Positions 21,160 to 31,908 of a stretch of 64,000 bases of DNA are shown here, in pieces. This DNA is from Sphaerulina vaccinii. Taxonomy: Eukaryota > Ascomycota > Dothideomycetes > Mycosphaerellales > Mycosphaerellaceae. Each line of letters opens with the position of its first letter. Within the stretch, counting starts at the first letter, position 1. The notes under the pieces are model-generated. The model made no database searches, was not told the origin of the DNA, and saw only the letters and a program-made list of their open reading frames with translations. Location of the stretch: positions 1,426,001 through 1,490,000 of the forward strand of contig JAKUDP010000007.1 in the NCBI GenBank assembly GCA_022570795.1, read 5' to 3'. Position numbers and translations under genes: made by a program.

Positions 21160-23017
21160 TCATACCTCAGTCTCTTTCTCACACTGGGAAGATCCAGAGC
21201 TGCTGCTAGATTGCTTTCGCAGCGCTTCCTGTTTCTTCGTTCGCTCTCGGCAGAAGATCGAGCAGCCCATGCACATCGCGCTCACCAGCATACAGCCTCC
21301 CGCCCAGCACTGCACTGTGATGAAGGTCGAGAACTCAGAGATCAAGTGGCCAGCGATGACTGGGCCAGTGAGCGCGAAGACTGCGGCGCAAGAGTACATC
21401 ATGCCTGTCCACTGTCCGAGTTTGGCTTGAGCTTTAGGGTCTGGACCAAGGATGTATGCAACCGAAGCTGGCGGCAGACCGATGACAGCACCAGAGAAAG
21501 CACCAAAGACCACCACGAACCCGATTGCAGTGTCCAGGTCCTGCGTGAGCGTCCAGAGGATGATGGTCAAGAGCGACGCTATCGTAGTAACGAAGCAGTG
21601 AACGTTGAGGGCTCCGAAGTGGTCGCAGAAGTATGATGATGTGACTCTGCCAACTGTCGAGGTGGCGTTCATGATTGCCAGCAACCAGTATGCCTCCATG
21701 GACTTCTCTTGTGGCTGAAGGTTCGGGAGTCCTGCGTTGTCACCGACATTACCGTTGAACTTGCGAGTCCCGAAGCCCTCGGAGACTGCCCATTCTTCCA
21801 GATTGAAGAACACGGCGTAGAAGCCGAAGAAGAGAAAGGCGATCGAGGCCACGAACCAGGCGTATGATCGGTTTCTGAAAGCCTGCGTGTCCACGAATAC
21901 ACTGACTTTGGACCAGCTTTCAGGCTTCCGAATGATGTGTTCCGGGTTCGGAGTGGCCAGCACAATTGCCAGACAAGAAGTCAAGCAAACCACAGTCGCC
22001 ACGTATCGAGTCGCAATATTGAAGCCGTGCTTCTCGATCAGCATCTTCGTCATGAGAGGATACAGCAATCCGGAGATGCTTGCACCCGACGCCACGATTC
22101 CGATGGCGAAGCCCTTCTTGGCCTTGAACCAGGTTGCCACCACTATAGCGAAGATGTTATTAGTACATTGTCTCTATACTGTAATGGGCAGCTGAGCAGG
22201 GATCATACCTTGTGAAGAACTGACGAAGAAGCACGCCATGCCTAGCCCAGTCAGGAATCCTTGTGTCAACCAAATCAAGCCATAGTTGCCCTGGTCATAC
22301 TGTCCATTGCCGTTGACGACGGAGAGGAGGAATGATCCCAGTGTCACGAAGATTGTACCAATGATGATCAAAAGTCGACTGTGTCCGGCATCGAGGAATC
22401 GACCTACAACCGCCGAGAGTGCCAGTACCACGAAGGATTGCGTCGATCCAACCAGGTTCAAAAGGAGGATGTCTCGTCCTGGGAGCAGATTCTGCATATA
22501 GTATGATGCGTATGTGCCGTAAGTATTCACCAACCCTGTTAAAGACTGATGTTAGTATATGTATCACTATACACGAAAGCCTTCCATACGTACCCCACGA
22601 GTTGAACATCAACAGGAAGCCGCCGAATAGGCAAGTGTACGCTCTCCAGTTCGTCGGCCATTTCGGTTCGTTATCATAGCTTTGACAATCGTCCTGCCCC
22701 GCTAGTGCTGCCAGTGATTGCATGGTATCCCTTCGTACTGGGCCACGAGGTGTCTCGATCTCTACAGTTCGGCCATTCGGTAGTCGAGCCCCAGGGCTTC
22801 TTCCAGGCGAGTGCCCATCTCTCCTGTGATGTGATGCGAATCTAGAGTCGACAGAGACTGTACGTTCTGGTCGTTCGAGCCACTCCGCATCTTCTCGGAC
22901 TTTGCTCTGTGAGCGGGAGACGTCTGGTGATGACTTCTCTGATGATGTGTTGGAGTCGCTGGAGTCGACTATCGAAGTCTGGCTTAGCCTACGAGGCTGA
23001 TCCGATGTTCCAGTCAT
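21160..23017 (-). CDS. MFS monocarboxylate-type transporter (MCT/MCH family)
   Basis: Three exons, 23017-22594, 22535-22209 and 22142-21160, 577 residues. A long hydrophilic, Ser-rich N-terminal tail (about 125 residues) precedes the first membrane helix (AYTCLFGGFLLMFNSWG). Splicing yields SWGLVNTYGTYASYY, the hallmark of fungal monocarboxylate-permease-like proteins, then VVATWFKAKKGFAIGIVASGASISG, the typical loop between helices 4 and 5 (VxxxFxxRRxxAxGIxxxG). The C terminus is polar and Ser-rich. The family imports monocarboxylates, riboflavin or unknown metabolites; substrate not deducible. Both introns are about 60 nt. Intact. Confidence 0.9.
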
Positions 23018-25680
23018 GATGATGAAAGGTCTGTCCAGTCACTACTGTGAGGGTGTGGGTACAAGAAGAGAAAGTGATATTGCAGATATCGAAGTCCAGA
23101 ATAAACTTAAAGGATGGTCCAGGAGGTAATATAGAAGGGATCGGGCGGAGGCAATAGAAGTATGGAACTATGGGGTCTTACCGCGCCGCCAGCGCCATGC
23201 ACTGATGAGTTCGATCTTCCTGGTCTCCACGATTGTGACTGACCCACTTGGGGAAGCATACTGCACAACCCAAAGATAACGAGCGGTTACACTAACCAGC
23301 AGTATACATGATAGATCATACTCTACGCACCCAGGATGGCGTACATGGGCTGAGCGACACTAGCAATGCCTGTGCACGTTGTGGGTCGCCAAGTAGTGAG
23401 TGAGACGTTGTCAGAAGCAAACAGAGTGCTGTGTCATGTCCGGAATCTTCTGATTGAGTATCTGATAATGATGATCTCCGCAGGGCCAAGAAGCAGAGCT
23501 ACGGGAGTGATGCGTTGAGTGACCGATATGTCGTTTTGCCAAGCTTGCTTTGAGTTGCAGTGGTATCTCGGAATGGTGCAAGTTCTCGAGTTCCGGCGGC
23601 TGGTGCTGCAATGCTTCGTCTAAGCGTTCATCACGCTACGAGGCTGTATCATTACTACTGGAAACCATCAGCATTGCAGTATGAGAAAGAGGTCAGGGAA
23701 GGTAAGACACGAGCATTTCTCGGGACCCACAGCCTCGTCGCGGTACCTTTCCTGACGTCCCATGGACACTGTTGTCCTCAATTCCACGCCCAGCCTGTGA
23801 GGAAGTCGTGATAACCAGACAGCGGAAACGTTGAGATCTGTGGACAGTTACACTGGAAAGTCAAACAGGTTGCCCTGAGATCATCGACTAGCAGGCAGTG
23901 CAAGGAGTGGTGTCTTGGGTTCTTGGCTGTCGGACTTGGCAGACTACGAAGTGGCGGTGAACCCGACGCTCTCTGGTCCGCTCCGCTGTCCTCCCGGTGT
24001 GCCTCATTGATTGCAAATGCAGAGCCGCGCGGTAGTGCGCTGGTCGGAATGCACGACTGTGTTTCGTGCATGGTCACATTAACCATGAGCAAGGCCTGGG
24101 CGTTGAGCCATCTGCACGTTGTGCTACCGATCGGCTTTGTTCGAACATCACCTCCTCAAACCACCAGCTTCTTGGCCGTCGACATTGCATTACGCCTCGG
24201 TCGATAGAAGGGGGCTCATCATCGGCACACCGATGGCAAGCTTCATGACCCATGGAATCTGCCGGGGAATGTCGAGCTTGAATGTGAGCGTTTCTCCCGT
24301 TCGAAAGTCTTGAGCAAGCCTTTTCCGTGTCTTGCAGACCTTGGCTTCCCTCATGGCGCAGGGCGAGGGCGCGGTGGAGCTTGTCTTCCGCCCAGTGCGC
24401 CGTCGCAGCGTTATCTACGCTTTCAGCCTGCTCCAGCCAGGGTTATCGGCGAGCTATCAAGCCGGTGTGGACGTCCAAGGCGCTGGAGAGCTTACCGTGA
24501 CGTCTCACTGCTCCGTTCGGGCAGGTATGCAGCTCATTCGGGTCGCACACTGCAGCATCGACTTGGCTGCGCCCCCAATCTTGCCATGACGAACGGCTTC
24601 CAAGAGATGGTGCCACTCAAGATTGACAAGAGATGGACTACAATGGTGGACACGTCTTGATCTCTAACAGGCGCGATTGGCGCGTTCATCGCTCACCAGG
24701 GTATCAAAAGGGCATATATCTCAGGCAGCAGGCGCTGCATTTTCGGCGGATATGATATGGGCACTGCTTCTGCAGCAGAGAGCGCCATATGCTGTGGAGT
24801 GGTGTCATTTCGCAGTCCGATTCGCGATCCACGCATTGACGGCAGTCGTACGCGACCTGGTAGTTGTGTCGCAGGTGCGTGTTGGAGGCCTAGGTCTCGG
24901 GATTCAAGGTCATATCTCTGGTGGACTGGTGTGGACAGCATGCTTGGGTGGTGTTGGTCTCGGTATGGCCGGAATATGGTAGTACGCGCTGCACGACAAG
25001 ATATGGACCACCAACGGCAAGGACAGCATTAGTGGGATGGACTCATGCTTGGAGCTGGCGACCGCGAAGAGCTCCACCCCTTCGTGGTGGCCCGGAGAGA
25101 AGGTTCTCGCAGAGATCATTGAAGAAAGCAGACGATACTTGGTCAACGATGAAAGTCGATACTGTTAAATGCCTTCTGGTCTACTTAACAAAGGCAGGCG
25201 CATACCTCTAGGCTCCAATGATCACTCATCAACTCAGCTTTATACGACTGATGTGACACGAAATTCGCATCCCTCTCCAGACATATCAGGAGAGAGACGC
25301 AGTTCCACAGCTCGTATTGGGAACGAGAGCTCGCGTCGCGCAAAGAAAATGCACTCGCGGCAAGCACCCAAACGTCGGAAACTTGTGATCAGGCCACATC
25401 ATCTCCATCAACTCGCGAGCACCAGGCTACTACGTTCCTAGACAGAGCGCATTGCCTTCTGACACAGTTTCCTGAAAGCACTTCTTACTTACACCTGTTC
25501 GCATGCAACAACATGCCTTCCGGACCGACTATTGCCGATACAGCATTCTTCTGCCTGATTACTCTTCCGACGACGACTATCTTGTGTCGCATCGCAGATG
25601 TAACTTCATCTGCTGCTGCATAAGTGAAACACCGGCCTATCAAGGCCAGCGGAACGTTCTATTCCTTCTAATGCAGGACG
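23018..25680. other. gene-poor region, no supported gene
   Basis: 2.66 kb with only short frames. Between about 24330 and 25000 several overlapping plus-strand frames have protein-like patches (for example GAIGAFIAHQ near 24670, VGGLGLGIQGHISGG near 24890), but no frame stays open and no family is recognised; possibly a decayed gene. Confidence 0.35.
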
Positions 25681-26127
25681 CTATGGCTGACCGTCATGCT
25701 TGGCGATGTACGCCTTAGCTTCGTGATAGATCGACATAGCCTTGGCTTGCAAGCGAGGAGTACCGGGTCCCGAAACGAGACGAGCAACGACAGCAGTCAA
25801 CCGCGGAGTGCATCCTTTGCTGACAGATCGACAAGCACTTCTTACGAGCAGTCCTTCGCTGCTGCCGCTGCTGCAGCTCGCTGGGCTGTTGCTCACTCCT
25901 TACCTACTCGTCTCGTCATAGATGTATTCAGGCAAAGTCATACTGGTCAGGTCTGGCCCGTCCTTGAGCCACACCTTGATGACGGTAACCATGAGAAACC
26001 CGGCTTCCTCCATGTCTGCCTGGCCCGTATCGTCGGACTCGCAAAAAGCGACAAACCTATCGAAGAACGCATCATGCTTGTGCCGGATGTAGAAGCCTCG
26101 ATAGTGCCAAAGGACTTGAAAGCTCAT
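25681..26127 (-). CDS. small hypothetical protein, two exons
   Basis: Exons 26127-25904 and 25858-25681 join across a 45-nt intron (donor GTAAGG, acceptor CAGCAG) to give 133 residues. The first exon (LWHYRGFYIRHKHDAFFDRF, VIKVWLKDGPDLTSMTLPEYIYDE) and second (LTAVVARLVSGPGTPRLQAKAMSIYHEAKAYIAKHD) are both of natural protein composition. No family recognised. A further minus-strand frame at 26571-26374 (CHLVWLFGHPLERYHLQQYEKWLDD) may be an upstream exon, so this may be the C-terminal part of a larger gene. It sits next to the repeat-rich area, so a relic is possible. Confidence 0.45.
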
Positions 26128-26904
26128 CCTATCTCAAGCAAGTAGAAAACTGTTGTTCATACCGCCATAGGCGACAAGCTGAGCGAGACTTCATGCTAGC
26201 TCAGAAACTGCTCGAGCTGGGTTCACGTTGTCCGCGAGTGTGTATGGCCAACCGCCTGAGGTTGACGGTGGCAGTCTTAGAATGGAAGCAACAAGTCTCC
26301 CGCTGAGCGATATAGGGCCGTTGCCGGATACTGCTTCAATCCGTGCCACAGGAATCAAAGCTGGTGGTCCGCGCTAGGAAGCCGGTTTTATGGGTTGTCC
26401 GAACAGTGGCTGCGCATCATCCAACCACTTTTCATACTGCTGCAAGTGGTATCGTTCCAGAGGATGACCAAAGAGCCATACCAGATGGCACGTTGTTATG
26501 TCTGTCAATGCAGGCGGATCAAGTAGACCTGTGATGTGGAAGCCGAAGATCAGAGCATGCCAGCAGGTCACGTTTTGGGTGCGTGCTGCGGAAGACGAAG
26601 TGGAACTGCTCGAGCGAGATACGTGTCGGCTGCGTTATCGAGAGCAGCGCATAGCGGGATCGTTCGCTGCTCGATGGTCCGCTTCAGCATGCAGATCAAG
26701 AGGCGAGTGTACATGAGGCCGAAGAAAGGCGCTCATCCTTGTCGCCGCGTCAGCATACCCTGGTAGTGACTGATCTCATTCACAAAGTCGGCCTTGTATG
26801 GGTCTGAACAGACTGCGTTGCGACTGTACATGCCTGAATATACCCTAGTCCGGAGGTTCTTATGAGCGCTCCAAGTAGATCTGTGCCCACGCTTATACTG
26901 CGGA

Positions 26905-27060
26905 CCGGATCAAATGCGTTAGCTCCACTGCTGAGATACTAGCTGTCTCTGGAACGCACGAGGGCGACCGTCGGGGCTTGTCTGGACATTGGTTGGTACA
27001 GCAATCGGCGCATGATCGAGACTTGTTGGCCCGAGTGCTGATACCACGTCTCTAGGTCCA
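26905..27060. repeat. dispersed repeat, first copy
   Basis: The stretch containing CTGAGATACTAGCTGTCTC, GCACGAGGGCGACCGTC and ACATTGGTTGG, ending in GAGTGCTGATACCACGTCTC, recurs in two separated pieces at 27950-28025 and 28355-28420 with scattered substitutions. It looks like a decayed transposable element fragment. Confidence 0.6.
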
Positions 27061-27949
27061 CAGACTCTGTCTCCTTCTTAGACTGGTGAGAGCATCTCGT
27101 CCTCCTTCGTGGTATTCAAGCTGTAGTGTACCTTACCCGATGAGGCACGTGTTGTTGAGACTGAAGGGAGGTACGGTGGAAGGAGGCTTGGTGCGCCGCC
27201 AGAGCCAGCTTGTCTGTTCCTACCTGTGTAGTGTCACTAGTGTGGTGAACACTGAATGCCAGAAGCTGGTCTGGAAGGAGCGCCTGAAACGGAGGCAGCA
27301 CAGACTAGCTGCCAGCTACCAGATACCAGTCATCTCTCTCAACTGCGCACAAGCACTAGGCTATCACATTTCCGAGGGTCCTGGCGTCGAGTCGACTCGC
27401 GGAGAAGCTTTCCCAACATTGAACATTCGTCTGGACACAGTGCTCCGAAAGTAACCTCTCCTCGATATTTAAGCGTATCTTCCAGGGCCTGGCGATGTTG
27501 AACCTTGCAGGCATCTTATAGTAGGCAGCTGTGACTACGATAGTAAAGGTGGCTTGAAGTATTGTCGGACTAGGATCTGCGAACATAGAAACTACTCTTT
27601 CGTTACGAAAATAACAAAGCTCTTCGCAATCTGGAACATACCAAGCGACCGAAAGCAAAGACAGAGTGTGCCGACAGTCTTCATTCTCCATGCGTGTTCC
27701 ATGCGATATTGAAGATACGCTCGGCTTAGAGGTTAAGGATACGCTCGACGGGGAGGATTGAGGGAGGAAAAGCTCGCGACATCCAATTCCAGATGTACAT
27801 CGGAAAGCTTCTCTGGGAACCGACTCCACGCTGACACTCTCTGTCTGAAAGTGCATAAGCCTAGTACTCGCGCGTAGTTGGAGAGAGATGCCGCACATAG
27901 CTAGTGTCTGGTAGCTGGTCTGTGGACTTGGTCCGTCCGGATCTTCTTT

Positions 27950-28420
27950 GGCAAACCGGGCCAAATGTGTTATTCCCACTGTTGAGATACTGGCTGTTTC
28001 TGGAATGCACGAGGGCGACCGTCCGGGCCGATGGCTGAGGAAAGTGGTCGTTGCCGGTCTCTCTGCGATCTTGCGCTGTCTATGCCACTGAAAGCAGCTT
28101 CGGTGTGACAGCGAAGTTGACACTCGAACGGAGAGGTTTGTATCGAAATCCAGGTTTCGTGTCTGATGTATCTCGCAATCGCAGCCGTCTCAGATCCAGG
28201 CTTCGTGTCTGATGTCTCTCGCAACCCCAGCCGTCTTAGATCCTGGCCTCGTGTCTGATGTCTCCCGCAATCCTAGACGTCTAAGCAGCTCAGCGGAGAG
28301 ACAGTGCATGGCGGCAACGTTCATTTCCCTCGAGCCTTGGGCTTACCTGTACATTGGTTGGCACGGCGACTAATGCATGATCGAGACTTGTTGGCTCGAG
28401 TGCTGATACCACGTCTCAGG
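27950..28420. repeat. dispersed repeat, second copy, with a 46-bp tandem trio
   Basis: Begins with TTGAGATACTGGCTGTTTC and GCACGAGGGCGACCGTCC (compare 26905) and ends with the ACATTGGTTGG...GAGTGCTGATACCACGTCTC block. In the middle, at about 28150-28290, a unit of roughly 46 bp (CTTCGTGTCTGATGTCTC followed by GCAA and CAGCCGTCT) is repeated three times. A related single unit occurs near 49830. Confidence 0.65.
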
Positions 28421-28885
28421 CCGTCTCGCGGAGCTCCTCAATCCGAGGCGAGGAAGACCAAGTCTCTCTAATCTTGTGTTGCCTTGCGGTGTGGTTGGGA
28501 GCTGGTGTCTGGTGTCTGGTGTCATGGTCTGTACAGTTGGTCTGTCCGGATCCTCCTTGACCTCTCTGCCCGTCTCGCGGAGCTCCTCAATTCGAGGCGA
28601 GGAAGATCGAGTTTCTCTAATCGTGTGCTGCCTTGCGATGTGTTTGGGAGGTGGTGTCTGGTGTCATGGTCGCCGTCGGTTGCTGCGAGAGATCCGCCAT
28701 TATCAGTTTCGCCAGGTCTGGCCCGAGTGCTGATACCACGTCTCTGCCCGTCCCGTAGAGCTCCTCCATTCCGGACGAGGAAGACCAAGTGTCTCTGATC
28801 TTGGGTTGCCTTGCGATGTGGTCGAGAGCTGGTATCTGGTGTCATGGTCGCCGTCGGTTGCTGCGAGAGATCGTTCTCGCCAGGC
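28421..28885 (+). repeat. three-unit tandem repeat (about 140-175 bp units)
   Basis: Units start at 28421, 28570 and 28747. Each opens with CCGTCTCGCGGAGCTCCTCA or a variant, continues with GAGGCGAGGAAGACCAAG, TTGCCTTGCGATGTG and TGGTGTCTGGTGTCATGGTC; units 2 and 3 also share GCCGTCGGTTGCTGCGAGAG. Units 2 and 3 are separated by the same GAGTGCTGATACCACGTCTC sequence that lies before unit 1, so the repeat unit includes it. Many differences are C/T or G/A. Confidence 0.75.
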
Positions 28886-28990
28886 CTTGGCGGTTGCTCT
28901 TTCCATGCGCGGAAGCCACAAACCAGGAAAGCATGACTGCATCAAACAACCGCCGCTGCTCCTACCTCGCCTTCTGCCTGCTGTGACGTG

Positions 28991-28998
28991 TATATAAA
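28991..28998 (+). promoter_or_regulatory. TATA box of the App1-like gene
   Basis: A canonical TATATAAA lies 115 bp upstream of the ATG at 29106, followed by a CT-rich leader typical of strongly expressed fungal genes. Confidence 0.5.
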
Positions 28999-29105
28999 CA
29001 GCTCAACTTCCCGAATCCTTTCTCTCTTCTACACCAACATCCAAGCCTCCGAGGGCACACACCGACACCGACACAGATTACCAAGATCCTTCAGAGACAT
29101 ACAAC

Positions 29106-30092
29106 ATGCTGCTCATCCTCCTTTACACCTTTCTCTTCACCGCTCTCACCGCCGCCGCCAAAACAGACTGGCGTGACATCATCTCAAACGATAGCGACAT
29201 TCACATCATTTCAGATGTGGACGACATTCTCCGGGTAACCGAGCTCTGGAACCCAGCCCGGGCCCTTCACAACGCAATCAAGGACCCCTTCATACCACTC
29301 GATGCCATGCCTGCGCTCTACCACGAATGGGAGACCACCTTACCTGTCCACTTCGATTATGTCAGCGATGCGCTGGTCAACTTCAAGAAGTCCTACGTGA
29401 ACGGTCTCAACAGGTTGTACGTCTTCTCCGCTCTCCTCTCCACCCACCACGCCACCAGAAATGGAGCTGTGGTGCTCAGCCTGACTGCGCTTGATTACAG
29501 AGATGCTGACTGTGATAGCTACCCACATGGCGATATGTACTTTCGATCACTTCGCCCGGACAAGTTCTTCAACGCTCGCGTCAATGCCATCAAGCGCATC
29601 TTCGCCGAATACCCGGAGCGGAAGTTCATCCTAGTCGGTGACTTCGCCACACCTGGCCTCACTGGTGACTACGCCACTCTAGCCCGCGGCGCTGTCCCAG
29701 TACAATGCATGTTCATGATGGATGTGCGCGCCGATAACCCAGCGAACCACTTCTGCCCAGCAACTGGACCCATGAATCGCACTGGCCTTTCCGAGCGTTG
29801 GACCGTCTTCAACAATGCCTCAGAGTTCCGCAACGAGAGCCTGGCTTACCTTCGCCAACTCCACACGACTAACATCACCGTGTCACCAAACATCGGCTGC
29901 GGCAGCCTGCTGGAGAGACAGACTCGCTGGAACGACTTGGCCGAGAACAAGCACTACGGCACGATCCTCAGCCTGTACATCACTCTTGTGCGGGGTATTA
30001 CTGCTCACATGCAGTGTCTGATGCTCCTTGGAAACCGGCCCCACCCAGCATGCAGGTATGACCGTCGTCTTCCTGGAGGAGAGGTGGACTGA
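29106..30092 (+). CDS. secreted App1-like (DUF2183) phosphatase-fold protein
   Basis: Open frame of 328 residues with a signal peptide (MLLILLYTFLFTALTAAA). Core motifs of the App1/DUF2183 HAD-like domain: SDVDDILRVTEL (nucleophile motif), SYPHGDMYFRSLRP, and ERKFILVGDF. The canonical DxDxT reads DVDDI here, with Ile replacing Thr; from memory some secreted fungal relatives share this DDILRVT form. A probable 87-nt in-frame intron at 29414-29500 (GTTGTA...TTACAG), lacking stops, separates VNGLN from RDADCDSYPHG; removing it gives 299 residues closer to family spacing. N-glycosylation sites are present. App1 in yeast is a phosphatidate phosphatase; whether this secreted form is catalytic is uncertain. 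Confidence 0.75.
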   Translation: MLLILLYTFLFTALTAAAKTDWRDIISNDSDIHIISDVDDILRVTELWNPARALHNAIKDPFIPLDAMPALYHEWETTLPVHFDYVSDALVNFKKSYVNGLNRLYVFSALLSTHHATRNGAVVLSLTALDYRDADCDSYPHGDMYFRSLRPDKFFNARVNAIKRIFAEYPERKFILVGDFATPGLTGDYATLARGAVPVQCMFMMDVRADNPANHFCPATGPMNRTGLSERWTVFNNASEFRNESLAYLRQLHTTNITVSPNIGCGSLLERQTRWNDLAENKHYGTILSLYITLVRGITAHMQCLMLLGNRPHPACRYDRRLPGGEVD

Positions 30093-30187
30093 GGGCACGA
30101 GGGGCGGACCACGAGCAAATCGACGGCGAGAGGGTGACGGAGAAACTTGCTTCCCTGTGACATAGCATTACCTACGACACTATGATT

Positions 30188-31447
30188 CTATAACTCTTGT
30201 CCGAAATTGCCAACAAACGGCGGCGCTGAAGTTCCATCGCAAGAAAACCTCACCAGATATCCAGAGTTCTGACTAGCAGTATTCTGCGCCACGATACCGT
30301 TTGGATCTTGTATCTGCAATGTATAGCCATAGCCTCCGGTAGCCTGTCCATGGACGACGCGCATTGGGATATACGTTCCAGCAACCAGTTGCGCAGAGAC
30401 GGATCCTGAAGGAGCACCAGTGTTATAGCTGAAAGGTAAGGATATATTGGCATTAGCCTTCGTCCAGCCTGACCGCGCGTAGCCTCCTATCCACCAGCCG
30501 AAGTAGTCATCTACTCCTGTAACTGTAAAGGTCCAAGTCCCAGACTGATAAACGTAGAAGAACCCTCGATAATCTGCGGACCACTGATAGCAAGGTATGC
30601 TTGTCGGAGCACCAGTGTAAATCGTAACGTTCGCGTTGCCACCAGAGCAGCCTCCCTGGTAGCCTCCGAGCCCATTCACTGTGCTATTGTAGTAAATCGT
30701 GGTCCAGGTACTGTTCGAGTTGGGCGCACCTCTAGCCTTCAGGTAGGTCGGATCATAGAGAGAGTAAACATCACCATTGACATGAGCAGGCTGGTTGTTG
30801 ACGAAAGCTGCATACTGCATCCCTTGATTGGAACAACCTGATGGTGCTGGCAACATGGCTAGATCGCTTGTTGTAGCAGTGACTGTCCGAGTCTGTGCAG
30901 GTGGCGTATAAGTCACCGCCGGAGGTGTTACGGTCACCGCTGGAGGTGTTACTGTCTGCGCTGGCGCTGTTGAGACGACTGTCCTGCCTTCGGTGGAAAC
31001 TATTCGCTGTACGATGGTTGTTGGGCGATCTACCGTGTAGGTATTCAATTGGATGCTTGAGAGTGCTGCAGCAATATTGTTGATCTGCGACTGTAGCGAC
31101 ACGCAGGTCGAAGCCGAGAATAGAGTCCATTGTACAATGACACATCCGCTGGGTTGCGCCAAATACTGAAATACGGCATATATGTCGCCATTCGATAGTG
31201 TACAGAACTGGGCCTGGCCACCGTAAAAGGCAGCATTGAGCCATGCAATGTTTCCGGCTGCGTCAATGGAAAAGTTGGTCGATATGGGAGAGAGCAGGAC
31301 GGATGACACGAACTTCTGCGATGCGACACCAGAGCTCGTAGAGTAGAAGAAGGTCCCTCCGTTGGTGGAGACTGAAAGCACGCCGTTGACGATCTTGTAA
31401 ACAGGTGCAGTGGTACAATCATTACTGATGGAGCCGTTGGAGGCCAT
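30188..31447 (-). CDS. GLEYA-domain adhesin-like protein (possibly missing 5' exons)
   Basis: A 419-residue minus frame. The C-terminal 200 residues form a GLEYA/PA14-like lectin domain: ADYRGFFYVYQSGTWTFTV, VDDYFGWWIGG, GTYIPMRVVHGQATGGYGY. The middle carries a Thr/Pro-rich linker with repeated TPPAVT units (about residues 165-190). The N-terminal 150 residues are an aromatic/Ser-rich domain. The family mediates cell-surface carbohydrate binding, so a signal peptide is expected, but the ATG at 31447 lacks one. A likely intron (31512-31457, GTCAGT...TTCCAG) joins an upstream segment that contains LEKR, a kexin-like site, so the true start lies further upstream. Tail-to-tail with the App1-like gene. 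Confidence 0.7.
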   Translation of the reverse strand: MASNGSISNDCTTAPVYKIVNGVLSVSTNGGTFFYSTSSGVASQKFVSSVLLSPISTNFSIDAAGNIAWLNAAFYGGQAQFCTLSNGDIYAVFQYLAQPSGCVIVQWTLFSASTCVSLQSQINNIAAALSSIQLNTYTVDRPTTIVQRIVSTEGRTVVSTAPAQTVTPPAVTVTPPAVTYTPPAQTRTVTATTSDLAMLPAPSGCSNQGMQYAAFVNNQPAHVNGDVYSLYDPTYLKARGAPNSNSTWTTIYYNSTVNGLGGYQGGCSGGNANVTIYTGAPTSIPCYQWSADYRGFFYVYQSGTWTFTVTGVDDYFGWWIGGYARSGWTKANANISLPFSYNTGAPSGSVSAQLVAGTYIPMRVVHGQATGGYGYTLQIQDPNGIVAQNTASQNSGYLVRFSCDGTSAPPFVGNFGQEL

Positions 31448-31908
31448 ATATGTTATCTGGAAGATCCATCAGCTGCAATGCCCAAAGCCTCTCGCAACCC
31501 ACCTTCACTGACTGATCCCGACGTTTGTCGCTTTTCCAGGCCCACTCCTGCTTCTGTTGCAACGACGTAGTACTCAGAACCATCCACATGAAATAGTGAT
31601 GTGTCAGAGGTAGACGCAGACTGGTGATCGCCAGAGGTTGCGGCCAAGCTAGCGGGCGAAGGACTCCATTCAGGGTCGCTGGTACTTGTTCTTGAGGGCG
31701 CAGATGGCGATATCGTAGTGAAATCATCTTCGCGAAGGTCTCGATCTGGGCGAGGATAGATACGGTGTGCTTCGTGCTCGAGATGTCCACGCAGTCCTGC
31801 TGAGTGACCCATTGCGCAGTGTAGGAGCCATACGCTGCCAGTGCGCCACATGGCTCGAGCAGCAGGGTCGATGTCGCTGCCGAGTGTCGAGTAACGAACT
31901 TATTCGCA

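Larger units (their letters stand above)
26128..29105. other. repeat-rich region without supported genes
   Basis: About 3 kb dominated by degenerate dispersed and tandem repeats (listed separately). Long minus frames here (for example 27356-28123) run through repeated sequence and have no domain. The App1-like gene promoter occupies the right edge. Confidence 0.45.

Noticed and set aside
24310..24982. Gene in the overlapping plus-strand frames
   Set aside because: Protein-like patches are scattered over three frames with stops and without usable splice sites; at best a decayed gene.
27356..28123. 255-codon minus-strand open frame
   Set aside because: Runs through repeated DNA, has low-quality composition and no domain; homologous repeats elsewhere are not open in the same frame.
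28421..28885. CRISPR-like array
   Set aside because: Eukaryotic context, units of 140-175 bp without short conserved repeats and unique spacers; ordinary tandem repeat.
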